Positions 34,688 to 44,104 of a stretch of DNA of 50,573 bases are shown piece after piece. The first letter of the stretch is position 1; every line of letters begins with the position of its first letter. The notes beneath the pieces were generated by a model that was not told the origin of the DNA, ran no database searches, and saw only the letters and a list, made by a program, of their open reading frames with translations. The translations under genes and the position numbers were made by a program. The DNA comes from CAIWXH01 sp964555675 (GTDB lineage: Bacteria > Chloroflexota > Chloroflexia > Chloroflexales > Chloroflexaceae). Location of the stretch: the NCBI GenBank assembly GCA_964555675.1, contig CAZKTU010000019.1, forward strand, positions 1 through 50,573, written 5' to 3'.

Positions 34688-37600
34688 GGACGCTCCCTCG
34701 TGTCTCGGGGTGGGGGACGATGATCGTAACCTGGGTGCCAGCGCCCGACGCCGAGGTCAGGGTGAGCCGGGCGCCGAGCGCCGCCGCCCGCTCGCGCATG
34801 CCGCGCAGCCCCATGCCGCCCGTCGGCGCCTCCGGGTCGAAGCCGACCCCGTCGTCGCGCACGACAACCATGGTCTGCCCCGCCTCGACGCTGATGCTGA
34901 CGGCCACCGAGCGCGCCTGGCCGTGGCGCAGGGCATTGTTGAGCGCCTCCTGGATCATGGCGTACAGCTGCTCTTCGACGTGTTGCGGCAGCGGGTCAAG
35001 CGCGCCGCTCACCGTCAACGAGGTGCGAACATTGGCCCGCTGCTCGACGGCGGCGAGGCGTTGCTCCAGGGCCCTGGCCAGGCCGACCTCGGCCAGCTCG
35101 GGGTGGCGCAGCTGGTAGATCAGCAGCCGCAGCTCCTTGAGCACCTGGAGCGCGATGCCGCCCAGCTGGGTGAACCTGGCGGGGATGTCGCTCAGCCGCC
35201 CCTGCTCGGCCTGCATGGCCCAGCCGCCGGCCAGTAGCGAGAGGCTGTAGAGGGCCTGGGTGGCCGAGTCGTGCAGGTCGCGGGCGACCCGGTTGCGCTC
35301 GGCGAGTCGTGCCGCCTGCTGGGCCTGCTCGGCCAGGCGGACATTGCTGATCGCCGTCGCGATCTGCCCGGCCACCGTCTCGACCAGGCGCTGCTCGTCT
35401 GGGCTGAAAGGCCGCCCGCCGGGGCCGCTGCCGAGGACCAGCAGGCCGAGGCTGCCCGCCGCCGANNNNNNNNNNNNNNNNNNNNNNNNNNNNNNNNNNN
35501 NNNNNNNNNNNNNNNNNNNNNNNNNNNNNNNNNNNNNNNNNNNNNNNNNNNNNNNNNNNNNNNNNCCGAGCTGCAGATCCTGGGTGGAGGCGAGGGTCCG
35601 GGCGATCAGGTTGAGCGTGCGCAGCTCGTTCACGCGGCGCAGCAGGTCGTCGTTGGCCTGGGCCAGGGAGGTGTGGGCCAGGTGGCGGTCGGTGACGTCG
35701 CGCCAGACCACGGCCATCCCATCGCCCAGGCGGGCGGCCCGCACGTCGACGACGTGGGCCAGCCGCTCGCCCGAGCCGAGAAGATCCTCGTAGAGCATGC
35801 TCTCACGGGAGACCGGCGCGCCGGTCTCGACCAGGCGCAGATAGTCGCCGAACAGGGCGCTCCCCACGTGGGCGGGCAGCAGCTCGAGCAAGGTATGGTC
35901 GAGATGCTCCTCGCGCGGGCGCTGGTTCAGCCGGCTGCCCACCGCGTTGATATAGCGGAAGCGGAAGTCGCGCACCGCCCCGCCCGCGTCGCGCACGCTG
36001 TCGAGGATGGCGAAGCCGTCGAGCATGGTCTCGACCGCGGTGCGGAACTGCTCCTCGCTGCGCCGCAGCTCCTCGGCGGCGATCCAGCGCTGGATGAAGT
36101 GGCTGAACATCTCGCCGGCCGTGCGCAGCACCGTCTGCTCCTGCGGCCCCCACTCGCGCGCGGTGAGGCCGTTGAAGCCAATCACGCCCCAGAGCTGCCC
36201 CTCGACCCGCACCGGCAGGGTGATGCGGGTCTGCGCGTGGTCCTGATCGAGCCAGGCGTGCTGTGCGGCGGTGACGAGCTCGGAGCGCTCCGGCAGTCCG
36301 ATCACCGGCTCGCCGGCGTCGAGGGCTCGTCGCTGGGAGGGCGGGAGCAGCGAGAGCGGGAAGCGGCGGGCCAGGGGGTGGTGATCGACGACGATCTCGA
36401 TCGGCACCGACGTGAAGGCCGCGACGGTGAGGTAGGGATCCTCGGCGTCAGCCACTAGCCGCATCAGGTAGGCCTGGTCGACGTCGAGGGCGGCGCGGAG
36501 GTGCTCGAGGGCGGGGCTGGCGACCGCGCGCAGGTCGTCGGGCAAGGCCGTCGGCGCCAGAAGCTCCTGCGAACATCTGGCGAGGCCCGCCTCGATGCGC
36601 AGCTGGCGCTCCAGTCGCAGCTCGGCGTCTTTGCGCCGGGTCACGTCCTGGGCGGTCCCGAAGATGCGCAGCGTCCGTCCGGCGTGCCGCTCGGCCTGGC
36701 CCTGCGAGCTGAGCCAGAGCCGGCAGCCGCGGGCCGTGACGAAGGGCAGCTCCAGCTCCCAGCTGTCGCCTGAGCTGATGGCCGCTCGGGCCGCCTCTTG
36801 CAGGGCCGGGCGGCTCTCGGGGGCACAGAAGGCGAGCAGGGCCGCGAAATCGCCGATGGCGTCCGGCTCGACCTCGAGCAGCTGCGCCAGCTCCTCGGAG
36901 ATGCTCAGGGCGCCCGAGGCGAGTTCGAACGCCCAGCCGCCCACCCGGGCTACCTGCCCCGTCGTGTGGAGCAGGCGGCTCGTGGCCCGTAGGTCGTCCT
37001 CGATCTGCCAGCGGTGGAGGATCTGCCCGAGCATGGTTGCCGCCGCGGTGAGCAGCATCAGATCGGTGTGATCCCAGGCCCGCGGCTGGGTGTGGTCGTC
37101 GAAGCCGACAAAGCCCCAGTGGGCGCCGTCGACGATGACCGGGACAGTCTGGGTGGAGAGGATGCCGTCGGCCTTGATGACGGCGCAGAGCTGGGGACTC
37201 TCGCCATAGAGCTCGTCCACCAGCCCGCCCGAGGGCAGCGGGGCAAGCATGCGCTGGCGGTGGGCCTCGGGCAGCAAGGCGTACGGGACGACGGAGAAGA
37301 TCTTGGAGCCGCCCAGCTCCTGGAACGAGCGCTGACCGGCGCTCCACGCCTCGGCGACGCTGCTCATCGCCGGCCCGAGCTGGGCATCCTGAACGTTGCG
37401 AAACAGGTAGGCCCGACTCGTGGCGGCGCCGTCGACCAGCTGCTGCAGGGCCCGGCGCAGGGCTTCGGCGCGGGCCGGGGCGTCGGGCGCGACCGAGAGC
37501 AGACTGAGCGAGGCGTCGGCCAGGGCCTGTTGGTAGCGGGTCTGGCGCGCAAGCTGGTCCTCGATCAGCACGCGTCCGCTAATGTCCTCGACGAAGGCGA

Positions 37601-38405
37601 GGTAGGCCTGGGGGCGCCCGTGCTCGTCGCGCAGGGCGTAGCAGGTCAGCTTGCCCAGGATGAGCGAGCCGTCTTTGCGCAGGTGGCGCCGCCGCTCGTG
37701 GACGAAATGGTCGATCTGGCCCGCCGCGAGCTGATGGCCCTGGGCGGTGCTCGTCAGCTGGTCTTCCGGGGGTGTCATGAAGCCCGGCTGGCGCCCGAGC
37801 AGCTCGTCGGCGCTGTAGCCGAGAAAGCGGCAGTAGGCGGGGTTCACATACTCGATCTGGTTGGTGGCCGAGACGACGACGACCCCGAGCGGCAGGCGCT
37901 CGAAGATGGCCTGCAGGCGCGTGGCGAGGGCGCGCTGCTCGGCGAGGGCCCGCCGCTGCGCGGTCTGCTCTTCGGCCAGGCGCGCGCGCTCGTGCTGGTC
38001 GCGGCGGCGCTGTTCGCTCCGGCCCACGGCGAGCCTGAGGCGCGCCAGCAGCTCGGCGTCGGCCACGGGCGCGACGAGGAAATCGGCGGCGACCGCGGCG
38101 AGCAGGCCCACGAGCGGCGCGTCCGGGAGCTCGGGCAGCAGCACGAGCGGGATGGCGGCGGCCAGGCGCTGCTCGTCACGCAGGGCGGTCAGAGCCGCCG
38201 CGGCGGCGCCATGATCGGCACGGGCGTCGAGCAGCACCACGTCGGGGGCCGGGTAGAGTGGCCCGGCGATCTGCGCGGCCTCCTTCACACCCCACACGAC
38301 ATAGCCCTGGCCCGTGAGGAGCTGCGCGAGCCGGCCGGCATGCTCGCCGGCGGCTTCGATGATGCAGATCCGGCCGACCAGCCTGGAGGGCGCGGCAACA
38401 GCCAT
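34680..38405 (-). CDS. Large multi-sensor histidine kinase (receiver-PAS-GAF repeats-HisKA_3), interrupted by a gap
   Basis: About 1241 codons as drawn. Order: N-terminal receiver-like domain (about 10-125, VVLLDARAD), coiled coil (about 128-165), PAS (165-280), GAF (295-445), PAS (470-585), GAF (600-760), PAS (775-895), GAF (from about 905), then HisKA_3 with His1045 in ARDLHDSATQALYSLSLL and a HATPase domain with MIQEALNNALRH and GGMGLRGMRERA. No membrane segment is seen, so it is a cytoplasmic sensor. The N run 35466-35565 cuts the last GAF domain: it starts LARTLASTQDLQL-like and resumes at its end (FSPDEQRLVETVAGQIATAI). A GAF domain needs roughly 80-100 residues in between, so the real gap is probably nearer 250-300 bases. 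It pairs with the response regulator downstream. Confidence 0.88.
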   Translation of the reverse strand: MAVAAPSRLVGRICIIEAAGEHAGRLAQLLTGQGYVVWGVKEAAQIAGPLYPAPDVVLLDARADHGAAAAALTALRDEQRLAAAIPLVLLPELPDAPLVGLLAAVAADFLVAPVADAELLARLRLAVGRSEQRRRDQHERARLAEEQTAQRRALAEQRALATRLQAIFERLPLGVVVVSATNQIEYVNPAYCRFLGYSADELLGRQPGFMTPPEDQLTSTAQGHQLAAGQIDHFVHERRRHLRKDGSLILGKLTCYALRDEHGRPQAYLAFVEDISGRVLIEDQLARQTRYQQALADASLSLLSVAPDAPARAEALRRALQQLVDGAATSRAYLFRNVQDAQLGPAMSSVAEAWSAGQRSFQELGGSKIFSVVPYALLPEAHRQRMLAPLPSGGLVDELYGESPQLCAVIKADGILSTQTVPVIVDGAHWGFVGFDDHTQPRAWDHTDLMLLTAAATMLGQILHRWQIEDDLRATSRLLHTTGQVARVGGWAFELASGALSISEELAQLLEVEPDAIGDFAALLAFCAPESRPALQEAARAAISSGDSWELELPFVTARGCRLWLSSQGQAERHAGRTLRIFGTAQDVTRRKDAELRLERQLRIEAGLARCSQELLAPTALPDDLRAVASPALEHLRAALDVDQAYLMRLVADAEDPYLTVAAFTSVPIEIVVDHHPLARRFPLSLLPPSQRRALDAGEPVIGLPERSELVTAAQHAWLDQDHAQTRITLPVRVEGQLWGVIGFNGLTAREWGPQEQTVLRTAGEMFSHFIQRWIAAEELRRSEEQFRTAVETMLDGFAILDSVRDAGGAVRDFRFRYINAVGSRLNQRPREEHLDHTLLELLPAHVGSALFGDYLRLVETGAPVSRESMLYEDLLGSGERLAHVVDVRAARLGDGMAVVWRDVTDRHLAHTSLAQANDDLLRRVNELRTLNLIARTLASTQDLQLXXXXXXXXXXXXXXXXXXXXXXXXXXXXXXXXXXSAAGSLGLLVLGSGPGGRPFSPDEQRLVETVAGQIATAISNVRLAEQAQQAARLAERNRVARDLHDSATQALYSLSLLAGGWAMQAEQGRLSDIPARFTQLGGIALQVLKELRLLIYQLRHPELAEVGLARALEQRLAAVEQRANVRTSLTVSGALDPLPQHVEEQLYAMIQEALNNALRHGQARSVAVSISVEAGQTMVVVRDDGVGFDPEAPTGGMGLRGMRERAAALGARLTLTSASGAGTQVTIIVPHPETRGSVHG
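35466..35565. other. 100-N gap inside the histidine kinase gene
   Basis: Both flanks read in the same minus-strand frame only because 100 placeholder bases were inserted. The missing part belongs to a GAF domain. Confidence 0.85.
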
Positions 38406-38873
38406 GGGGCAGCCTTTCTGAGGGCCTTGGGGTGTGCGGTCTCAGGAGACGATGTACGCGCATGATAACGCAACTGGCCCATAGACCCTGCCGCGCGCGT
38501 CGTTATCGCCGTGGGTGTTTTGAGCATAGTAGCACTATGCCGCGCCTGCAACATCGTGCGAAGTGCGCAACCTGGCTTCCAGGAGTGGAAGTCGGGTTGC
38601 GCGAAATGCGTAGCGCCACAGCTGCGCTCGCTTGCGGGCTGTGTTCTCGGCGCTCGCGGCAGAGGCGGCCGGCGGCGACGTCCGCCGTAGCGGCTGTCAG
38701 CGCGGTGCATGCGGCTCGTGCGCTTCCCCTTCGCGCAACGTGCTACGCATCGGCGGCAACGTCGTTGCCGGCTTTGGCAACAGCTTTCAGCAATCCTGAT
38801 GATGACCACGACATGTGGTGGCTGCTACAATCGTCGTGTCTTCGAGCCAATGGCGCTAGCGTGCGAGTGAGCT
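38406..38873. other. 468-base intergenic region with strong and alternative RNA structures
   Basis: No coding frame is convincing. A long hairpin lies at 38565-38602: GCGCAACC pairs with GGTTGCGC and inside it GCTTCCA pairs with TGGAAGT. A second perfect hairpin CGGCAACG-T-CGTTGCCG is at 38754-38770. GTTGCGCGAA (38596-38605) can pair either with the first hairpin arm or with TTCGCGCAAC at 38730-38739, and ATGCGTAGC (38606-38614) with GCTACGCAT (38742-38750). The region could be a non-coding RNA or the leader of the kinase gene. Confidence 0.45.
38802..38831 (+). promoter_or_regulatory. Probable promoter of the DUF1269 gene
   Basis: ATGACC (38802-38807), then 18 bases, then TACAAT (38826-38831) with TGC directly before it, an extended -10. 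It ends 43 bases before ATG 38874. Confidence 0.55.
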
Positions 38874-39368
38874 ATGGTGAGGCTGACAGTCTGGACCTTC
38901 CCCTCCCCCTATGATGCCGAGACGGTCGTGTCGCGCCTGCGGGCCCTCGCGGCCAGTGAGCTGATCAGGCTTGACGACGCTGCCCTCGTCACCTGGCCCC
39001 GAGGCCGTCAGGCGCCGCTGCTCAGGCCCCTGGCCGAGCTGCCGCGCTGCTGGAAACTCGACGATGCCTGCTGGGGGTTCCTGGCGGGGGCGCTCTTTCG
39101 TCGCAACCTGCTCGACCCCACGGCGGCCACCGACGCGCGCGAGCTCGGCCACAGCCCGGCCTCGCTCGGGCTCAGCCCCGCCATGCTCGACTCCATCGGC
39201 GCCCAGGTCGTCGAGGGGACCTCGGCCCTCGTGCTGCTGATCGAGACCGAGGTGGTGCGGCGCATCAGGACCGCCTTCGAGGGGATGGGCTACACCCTGG
39301 TCGAGGCGCCCCTCACGCTGGACCAGCAGCAGTCGCTCCGCAGCCTCTTCGGCGCGCACAAGGAGTAG
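38874..39368 (+). CDS. DUF1269-family protein
   Basis: 164 residues. It starts VRLTVWTFPSPYDAETVVSRL and has the family pattern of a small ferredoxin-like N-terminal part (AALVTWPRGRQAP), then a DACWGFLAGALF segment and a C-terminal helical part ending DQQQSLRSLFGAHKE. The family is widespread and has no firm function. The middle hydrophobic stretch is shorter than in most members, so it may be soluble here. Confidence 0.75.
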   Translation: MVRLTVWTFPSPYDAETVVSRLRALAASELIRLDDAALVTWPRGRQAPLLRPLAELPRCWKLDDACWGFLAGALFRRNLLDPTAATDARELGHSPASLGLSPAMLDSIGAQVVEGTSALVLLIETEVVRRIRTAFEGMGYTLVEAPLTLDQQQSLRSLFGAHKE

Positions 39369-39530
39369 TGCCGTTCGTCCCGCCTTGGAGCCGGAAGCTG
39401 GGGTCGTGGCCGGGGGTGATGCGGTTACGTGACGGCGCGGTGTCCAGAAAAGGGAAGCGGGCGGCCAGTTCAAGAGCCGGCGAGCCGTCTCGGGCGGGAC
39501 ATTCGTGGCCTGCTCGGCGCTGCAGCGCGC

Positions 39531-42281
39531 TCAGGCGCTGGGCAAGAGGCCGAGGGCGTAGGCGGCTACCACTGCCTCGCGCCTGCTGCTCACCCCGAGC
39601 TTGCCGAAGAGGGTGCTTGTATGCTTACGCACTGTGTTCGGCGCAATCACCAGACGGGCCGCAATCTCTTTATCGGACCATCGCTCCGCAAGCAGCGCCA
39701 GAATCTCGGTCTCACGTGGTGTCAGCATCTCCGGTAGCACAGGAGCAGGCCGGGCCATTGCTACAGGCACCGAGCGGGTTTGGACTGGCACATCCCTGGT
39801 CAACATGGGGGTGAGGTACGCAGGGCAGCACCCCTGCTCGGCCAGAGCGCCGAGCAATGGTACAAGGGACGCCCCACAATCCAACAAGGTGCGCACGAGC
39901 CCGCGAGGAGCGGCCAGGTTAACGGCTCGTTCCAGGCTGGCAAGGGCCTGCGACCGCAGGCCCTGGGCCTGTCGCAACAGCGCCTGAATCGCAAGGGCGG
40001 CAACGAGCCGCTGGATGTTGTGCAGCGGCTCGACTTCGCCCAGGTAGGCGCTGAGGATCACTTCGGCCTGTGTGAGACTTTCCGGATTGGCGCTGCGTAT
40101 CAGCATGCGCGTCTGGCTCAGCCTGGGGGACTCTACCCCGAACCACGTGTTAATCCCCTCGTGGATATCGCGTCCGATCCCCTCCGCAGCCCCGCGCGCC
40201 GCTGGAAGATCATCGCTCGCGAGGGCGAGTCGCACAGAGCAGCCCAGCGCCTGGTGCCGGAGAAATGAGCTGCCAACCTCGCGTGCGAAAGCATTCATCT
40301 CCTGCGCGTACGCTGATGCCACTTCGAGATCGCCGCGGATAATCGCGATCTGGGCGAGCCCGGCTAAACAGCCACTATAGATCGGAGCATTAATCTGGTA
40401 TCTGCGCCGAGCAACTTCAGCGAAATGCCCCGCAGCGGCCTCCAGGTCAGATCGCTCGTACGCCGCTCGGCCACGGTAGGCCTCGGCGTAGCAGATCCAG
40501 AAATCGCCGAGCCCAAGCCTAGCTACGGCATCGGCCAGGTGCTGGGCATCACGGCCCAGGTCATCGACGCTGCCCGCCGTTGCGTGCATCCCGCAGAGGG
40601 TAAGATAACGGGTGGCGGTATCGAGGGCCCCGCGTACGCTTGAAACGTTAAACACACCGCTCTGGACTTCTTGCACCCCCTCGTCATAGCGTCCGGCGGC
40701 GACGAAGGCCTTGCCCAGGATGTGCAATGCCTGGCTCGCCAGGGGCGAAACCGGCCCCAGCTGTAGCGCGGATCTCAGATCCTGGATCGCATCGGAGGGT
40801 CGGCCCTGCCAGTAGCGCAGCGAGCCCCGTAAGGTGGCGAAATCGCCGGCAAAGGTGGGCCACGCGAGCACCTGCTCTGCCGATCGCGACGCGTCAAGGA
40901 GGGCCTCAACGCGGGCGATACTCGCCTCCAGCGCCGGGACATCCGTGTTGAAGGAGGCGAGGCGGGCCTCGATCAGGGCCAGCCCGGGGCGGCGCATGAT
41001 CAGCCCCTCAGGCAGCATGCGCAGCCAGGACCCGGGTGGCGCGATACTCCACTCTCGACCCAGGTTCACAAATAGATGGCGCTCGACGAGGTCGGCGGCG
41101 ATATCCTGCTCGCCGGCAGCCAGGAAGTGCCGCAGGGCCTCTTCTAACAGCCCGTTGGCCGCAAGCCAGCGTGCGGTTCGCAGCTGCAGCGCGGCCACCC
41201 CGTCCTTCCCAGCCGTGACGTATAGGCGGCGTAGCAGCATGTCGCGGAACAGGTGGTGGAAACGGTACCAGTTGCCCGCCGCATCGAGTGGGAGCAGGAA
41301 CAGATTCGCCTGCACAAGTTGGCTGAGGAGTTCTTCCGCCTGAAACGGATCGTCCACCGAGTCGAGCAGGTCGGCGGCGAGCCCGGCGCAGACGCGCTCG
41401 GGCACGGCTAGGGCCAACAGCGCCGCCTGGATCGGCGCGGCCTGGCGGTCAAACACCTCGTCGGCCAGATACTCGGCGATCTGCCGCATTGCGGCTCTGG
41501 GGGCGCGTTCGGCGACGGGCGCCTCCAACTGGGCGAGAGCGGCGAGCTGGAGTGCCAACGCCCACCCCTCGGTCTCCCCATGCAGGGTGGCGACCAGGGT
41601 ATCGTCTGGCGCGCGGCCAAAGAGGTTGGTGAGCATGGCGCCTGCCTCTGCATCGGTGAAGCGCAGGGCGGCTGTGCGCACCTCAGTTAACTGCTGCTCG
41701 GCGCGCAGGCGCGCCATGGGCAATGGGGGGTCGATCCGGCTCAGGATCACCAGGTGGCAGGTGGGCGGCAGGTGCCGCAGCAGATAGGCGACCGCCTGAT
41801 GAATGGGCTCGGCCGTGACTGCGTGGTAGTCATCGATGACCAGCGTAACCCCGGTCGGGAGGGCATTCAGGTCGACCAGGAGTGAATGGAGCACCATGTA
41901 GAGCGGGGGCGGGTCGGGCGCGTTGAGCAGCGGGCGGGTCGTCACGAGTGCGCCTGGCACCACCTGCTCGATCGCACCCGCGACATAGGCCAGAAAGCGC
42001 AGGCCATTCTGGTCGTGCTCGTCGAGTGTGAGCCACGCGAAGACAGGCGGAGAGGCGAGGGGACGCTGCGCCTTGCCTGCAGCCGTTTCCGCCTCAGCGA
42101 GCCACTGCGTGACGAGCGTTGACTTCCCGAAGCCGGCAGGGGCCACAATCAGGGTGAGGCGAGTACTGGGTGCGGCGCCAAGCTGCACAAGCAGTCGTTC
42201 GCGCCGGACCCAGACCGCGCGAGGCCTGGGCGCCGTCAGCTTCGTGGGCACGAGCAGTGTCAGGGATGGCAGGGTTGTCAC
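39531..42281 (-). CDS. LuxR-family MalT-like (LAL) ATP-dependent regulator
   Basis: About 916 residues. Residues about 10-330 form the STAND ATPase with Walker A APAGFGKST and a Walker-B-like VIDDYHAV. A long TPR-like region follows (about 380-840). The C-terminal LuxR HTH is LTPRETEILALLAERWSDKE. I chose GTG 42281 because AGGTGA lies 5 bases before it; the frame extends to a TTG at 42296. These proteins activate transcription on binding ATP and an inducer. Bases here look less GC-rich than the neighbours, which may mean a different origin. No target operon is obvious. Confidence 0.85.
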   Translation of the reverse strand: MTTLPSLTLLVPTKLTAPRPRAVWVRRERLLVQLGAAPSTRLTLIVAPAGFGKSTLVTQWLAEAETAAGKAQRPLASPPVFAWLTLDEHDQNGLRFLAYVAGAIEQVVPGALVTTRPLLNAPDPPPLYMVLHSLLVDLNALPTGVTLVIDDYHAVTAEPIHQAVAYLLRHLPPTCHLVILSRIDPPLPMARLRAEQQLTEVRTAALRFTDAEAGAMLTNLFGRAPDDTLVATLHGETEGWALALQLAALAQLEAPVAERAPRAAMRQIAEYLADEVFDRQAAPIQAALLALAVPERVCAGLAADLLDSVDDPFQAEELLSQLVQANLFLLPLDAAGNWYRFHHLFRDMLLRRLYVTAGKDGVAALQLRTARWLAANGLLEEALRHFLAAGEQDIAADLVERHLFVNLGREWSIAPPGSWLRMLPEGLIMRRPGLALIEARLASFNTDVPALEASIARVEALLDASRSAEQVLAWPTFAGDFATLRGSLRYWQGRPSDAIQDLRSALQLGPVSPLASQALHILGKAFVAAGRYDEGVQEVQSGVFNVSSVRGALDTATRYLTLCGMHATAGSVDDLGRDAQHLADAVARLGLGDFWICYAEAYRGRAAYERSDLEAAAGHFAEVARRRYQINAPIYSGCLAGLAQIAIIRGDLEVASAYAQEMNAFAREVGSSFLRHQALGCSVRLALASDDLPAARGAAEGIGRDIHEGINTWFGVESPRLSQTRMLIRSANPESLTQAEVILSAYLGEVEPLHNIQRLVAALAIQALLRQAQGLRSQALASLERAVNLAAPRGLVRTLLDCGASLVPLLGALAEQGCCPAYLTPMLTRDVPVQTRSVPVAMARPAPVLPEMLTPRETEILALLAERWSDKEIAARLVIAPNTVRKHTSTLFGKLGVSSRREAVVAAYALGLLPSA

Positions 42282-42611
42282 GTCAATCACCTGCAACTGA
42301 GAGGCTTACCTGAAGTGCCACGCCTTCCCCTGCCAGCGTCACCTGTGGCGCTACATCCGGCCGCCTGGAGCGGCCCTGCGACCCCGCAGCGGCGCATGCC
42401 GTGCGGCCTCTCGCTCTTGCGAACGAGTTACGTGCCCTGATGCTCTGGGGAACTACAGCGGCGAGAGGGCCGCCGATATGTGGTAGTGGAGAAGAGGCGA
42501 CACCAGGCTCGGGTGGGTAGACCGAAGTGGAAAGGGTCGCATGTCATTATACCGCGCCTCCCACAAAGGGAATACTCAAGCCTGGGCGCACTTCAGAGGA
42601 ATGAGGCATCC
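42282..42611. other. Leader and promoter region of the MalT-like gene
   Basis: No gene seen. On the minus strand a consensus TATAAT lies at 42551-42546, about 265 bases before the start, with no good -35. A perfect hairpin GGCCGC-CTGGA-GCGGCC is at 42359-42375, inside the would-be leader. Confidence 0.4.
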
Positions 42612-43667
42612 CTACGAAAAGTCCATGGTGTCGGGCCCGCCGAGCCCCATCGCCTCCAGCAGAGCCTCGCGGGCCTCGTCAAGGGCGGGCAGGTCGGAAG
42701 ACCGGCGCAGCCGCACCTTCAGGGCGTCGGCGATGGGGGTCAGCAGGGCAGTCAGGGTCTCGTCGCGCAGCAGGATCTCGCGGGGCGCCCCCTCCATCTG
42801 CTCGCACAGGTCGAGCAGGTGCTCCTGAAACGCCTGGCGCCAGACGCCGGGGTCGCTCATCATGGGCGGCAGGACCATCCCCGAGGTACTATCGACGATC
42901 AGCAGCGTGGGCGGGTAGTAGGGTCGCTCGCCCTTCTCGCCCTGCACGGCCCCGGGGAAGAGCAGGCGGTCCGCCTCCCAGACGTCCAGTCGCTTCAGGC
43001 GGCGGACGGCCAGGCGCTTGAGGCGCAGCTCGTCGATGGGGGGCGGCGGCTCGGAGTCCGCCGGGGGTGCCATCTCGGGCCGGTGCCAGCGCTCCTTCCA
43101 TTCGCCGCCCACATACTCGCGCAGCAGCATCTGGTCCTCGTCCGGCCCGACCAGGTAGTCCTCGTCGTCCCTGAAGCGTCGGGCCACGTCGCAGGTCTGC
43201 TTGATAGCCACGGTGAGGAAGCGAACCTGGGGCGGTTCCAGACGCCAGGGCAGGTAGCCGGGGGTGTAGTCGCGCAGCTCAGGCCAGGCGTTGCGCCCGC
43301 GGTACTTGCGCCCCAGGGCCTTGATCTGGGCGTAGCTATCCTTGTCGAGCAGCTCGCGGTCCTCGAACGAGACCATGAGGCAGCGCTGGGCGAACAGGGC
43401 CTCGGCGGGGCGGTCCTCATAGGCGCCGCTGGCGACCTCCCTGTAGCCGCGCAGGCCGTCGGCGCCCAGGTAGACGGCGAGGGCGTAGTGCTCGCCTAGG
43501 TTGCCCATCACGCAGCAGTAGCCGATCTGCTCACTTGCGGGGTCGCGCACTGCGAACAGGTCTGAGTCGAACATCCACTCCCACGGTGCAAGGGCCTTGA
43601 GCTCGTCGGCGGCGTCGTAGAGCGCACGCCACTCTATCTCGGTCGCCTCAGCTGTTCTCTTCGCCAT
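42612..43667 (-). CDS. Conserved hypothetical protein, 351 residues
   Basis: I do not recognise the family with certainty. The sequence begins EIEWRALYDAADELKALAPWEWM, then LFAVRDPASEQIGYCCVMGNLGEHYALAVYLG, and later has a RPYYPPTLLIVDSTSGMVLPP segment; it looks soluble, with a charged proline-rich linker near residues 200-215. It resembles widely distributed DUF-type proteins with a small alpha/beta N-terminal domain. A near-consensus promoter lies just upstream (43700-43727), so it is a real expressed gene. Confidence 0.7.
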   Translation of the reverse strand: MAKRTAEATEIEWRALYDAADELKALAPWEWMFDSDLFAVRDPASEQIGYCCVMGNLGEHYALAVYLGADGLRGYREVASGAYEDRPAEALFAQRCLMVSFEDRELLDKDSYAQIKALGRKYRGRNAWPELRDYTPGYLPWRLEPPQVRFLTVAIKQTCDVARRFRDDEDYLVGPDEDQMLLREYVGGEWKERWHRPEMAPPADSEPPPPIDELRLKRLAVRRLKRLDVWEADRLLFPGAVQGEKGERPYYPPTLLIVDSTSGMVLPPMMSDPGVWRQAFQEHLLDLCEQMEGAPREILLRDETLTALLTPIADALKVRLRRSSDLPALDEAREALLEAMGLGGPDTMDFS

Positions 43668-43699
43668 ACTTTCCCCTCATCCATAACTGGTGGTAGGAG

Positions 43700-43727
43700 A
43701 TTGTATGGACCTGGGCTGCGGTGTCAA
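43700..43727 (-). promoter_or_regulatory. Near-consensus sigma-70-type promoter
   Basis: Minus strand: TTGACA (43727-43722), 16 bases, TACAAT (43705-43700). It points at the 351-residue protein that starts at 43667, with a short leader of about 25 bases. Confidence 0.65.
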
Positions 43728-44060
43728 ATCAGCGGCCGCACGCAGCCCGAGAGGACCTCGATCGCGTCGCGGTCGAAGCCGTCGTCGGTCGAGCCGAACT
43801 CGACCTCGGTGTCGGCCGGGCTCGGCCAGAAGAAGGCGACCAGGCTGCCGCGCCCCGCCAGAGCGAGCTCGCGGTTAAGCGACTCCACGAAGGTGTGCCG
43901 GGAGGCGCCGATCAAGCCGCTCATCCCCGACCTGGCGTTTATCGAGGACAAGCAGCGCTGGGGCTTCCCGTTCCGCCGCGGGCTGTTCCACATTGAGCAT
44001 GCCGACTTCGCCCGGATCGCCGCCGCGATGGGGTGGCGTTGGACGAGAAGGCCTGATCAG
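43724..44060. pseudogene. Possible gene remnants
   Basis: Two short protein-like stretches on opposite strands. Minus, about 43724-43900: NRELALAGRGSLVAFFWP, then an acidic tail ending VLSGCVRPLI. Plus, about 43910-44035: PDLAFIEDKQRWGFPFRR and GLFHIEHADFARIAAAMG. Both read like pieces of real proteins but have no proper start or surrounding domain. The region may be a scar of past insertion or deletion. Families not recognised. Confidence 0.3.
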
Positions 44061-44104
44061 GGTTGCAGCTCGGGCGCCGCTCCCCTGATCAGGCCAGCTA
44101 ATGC

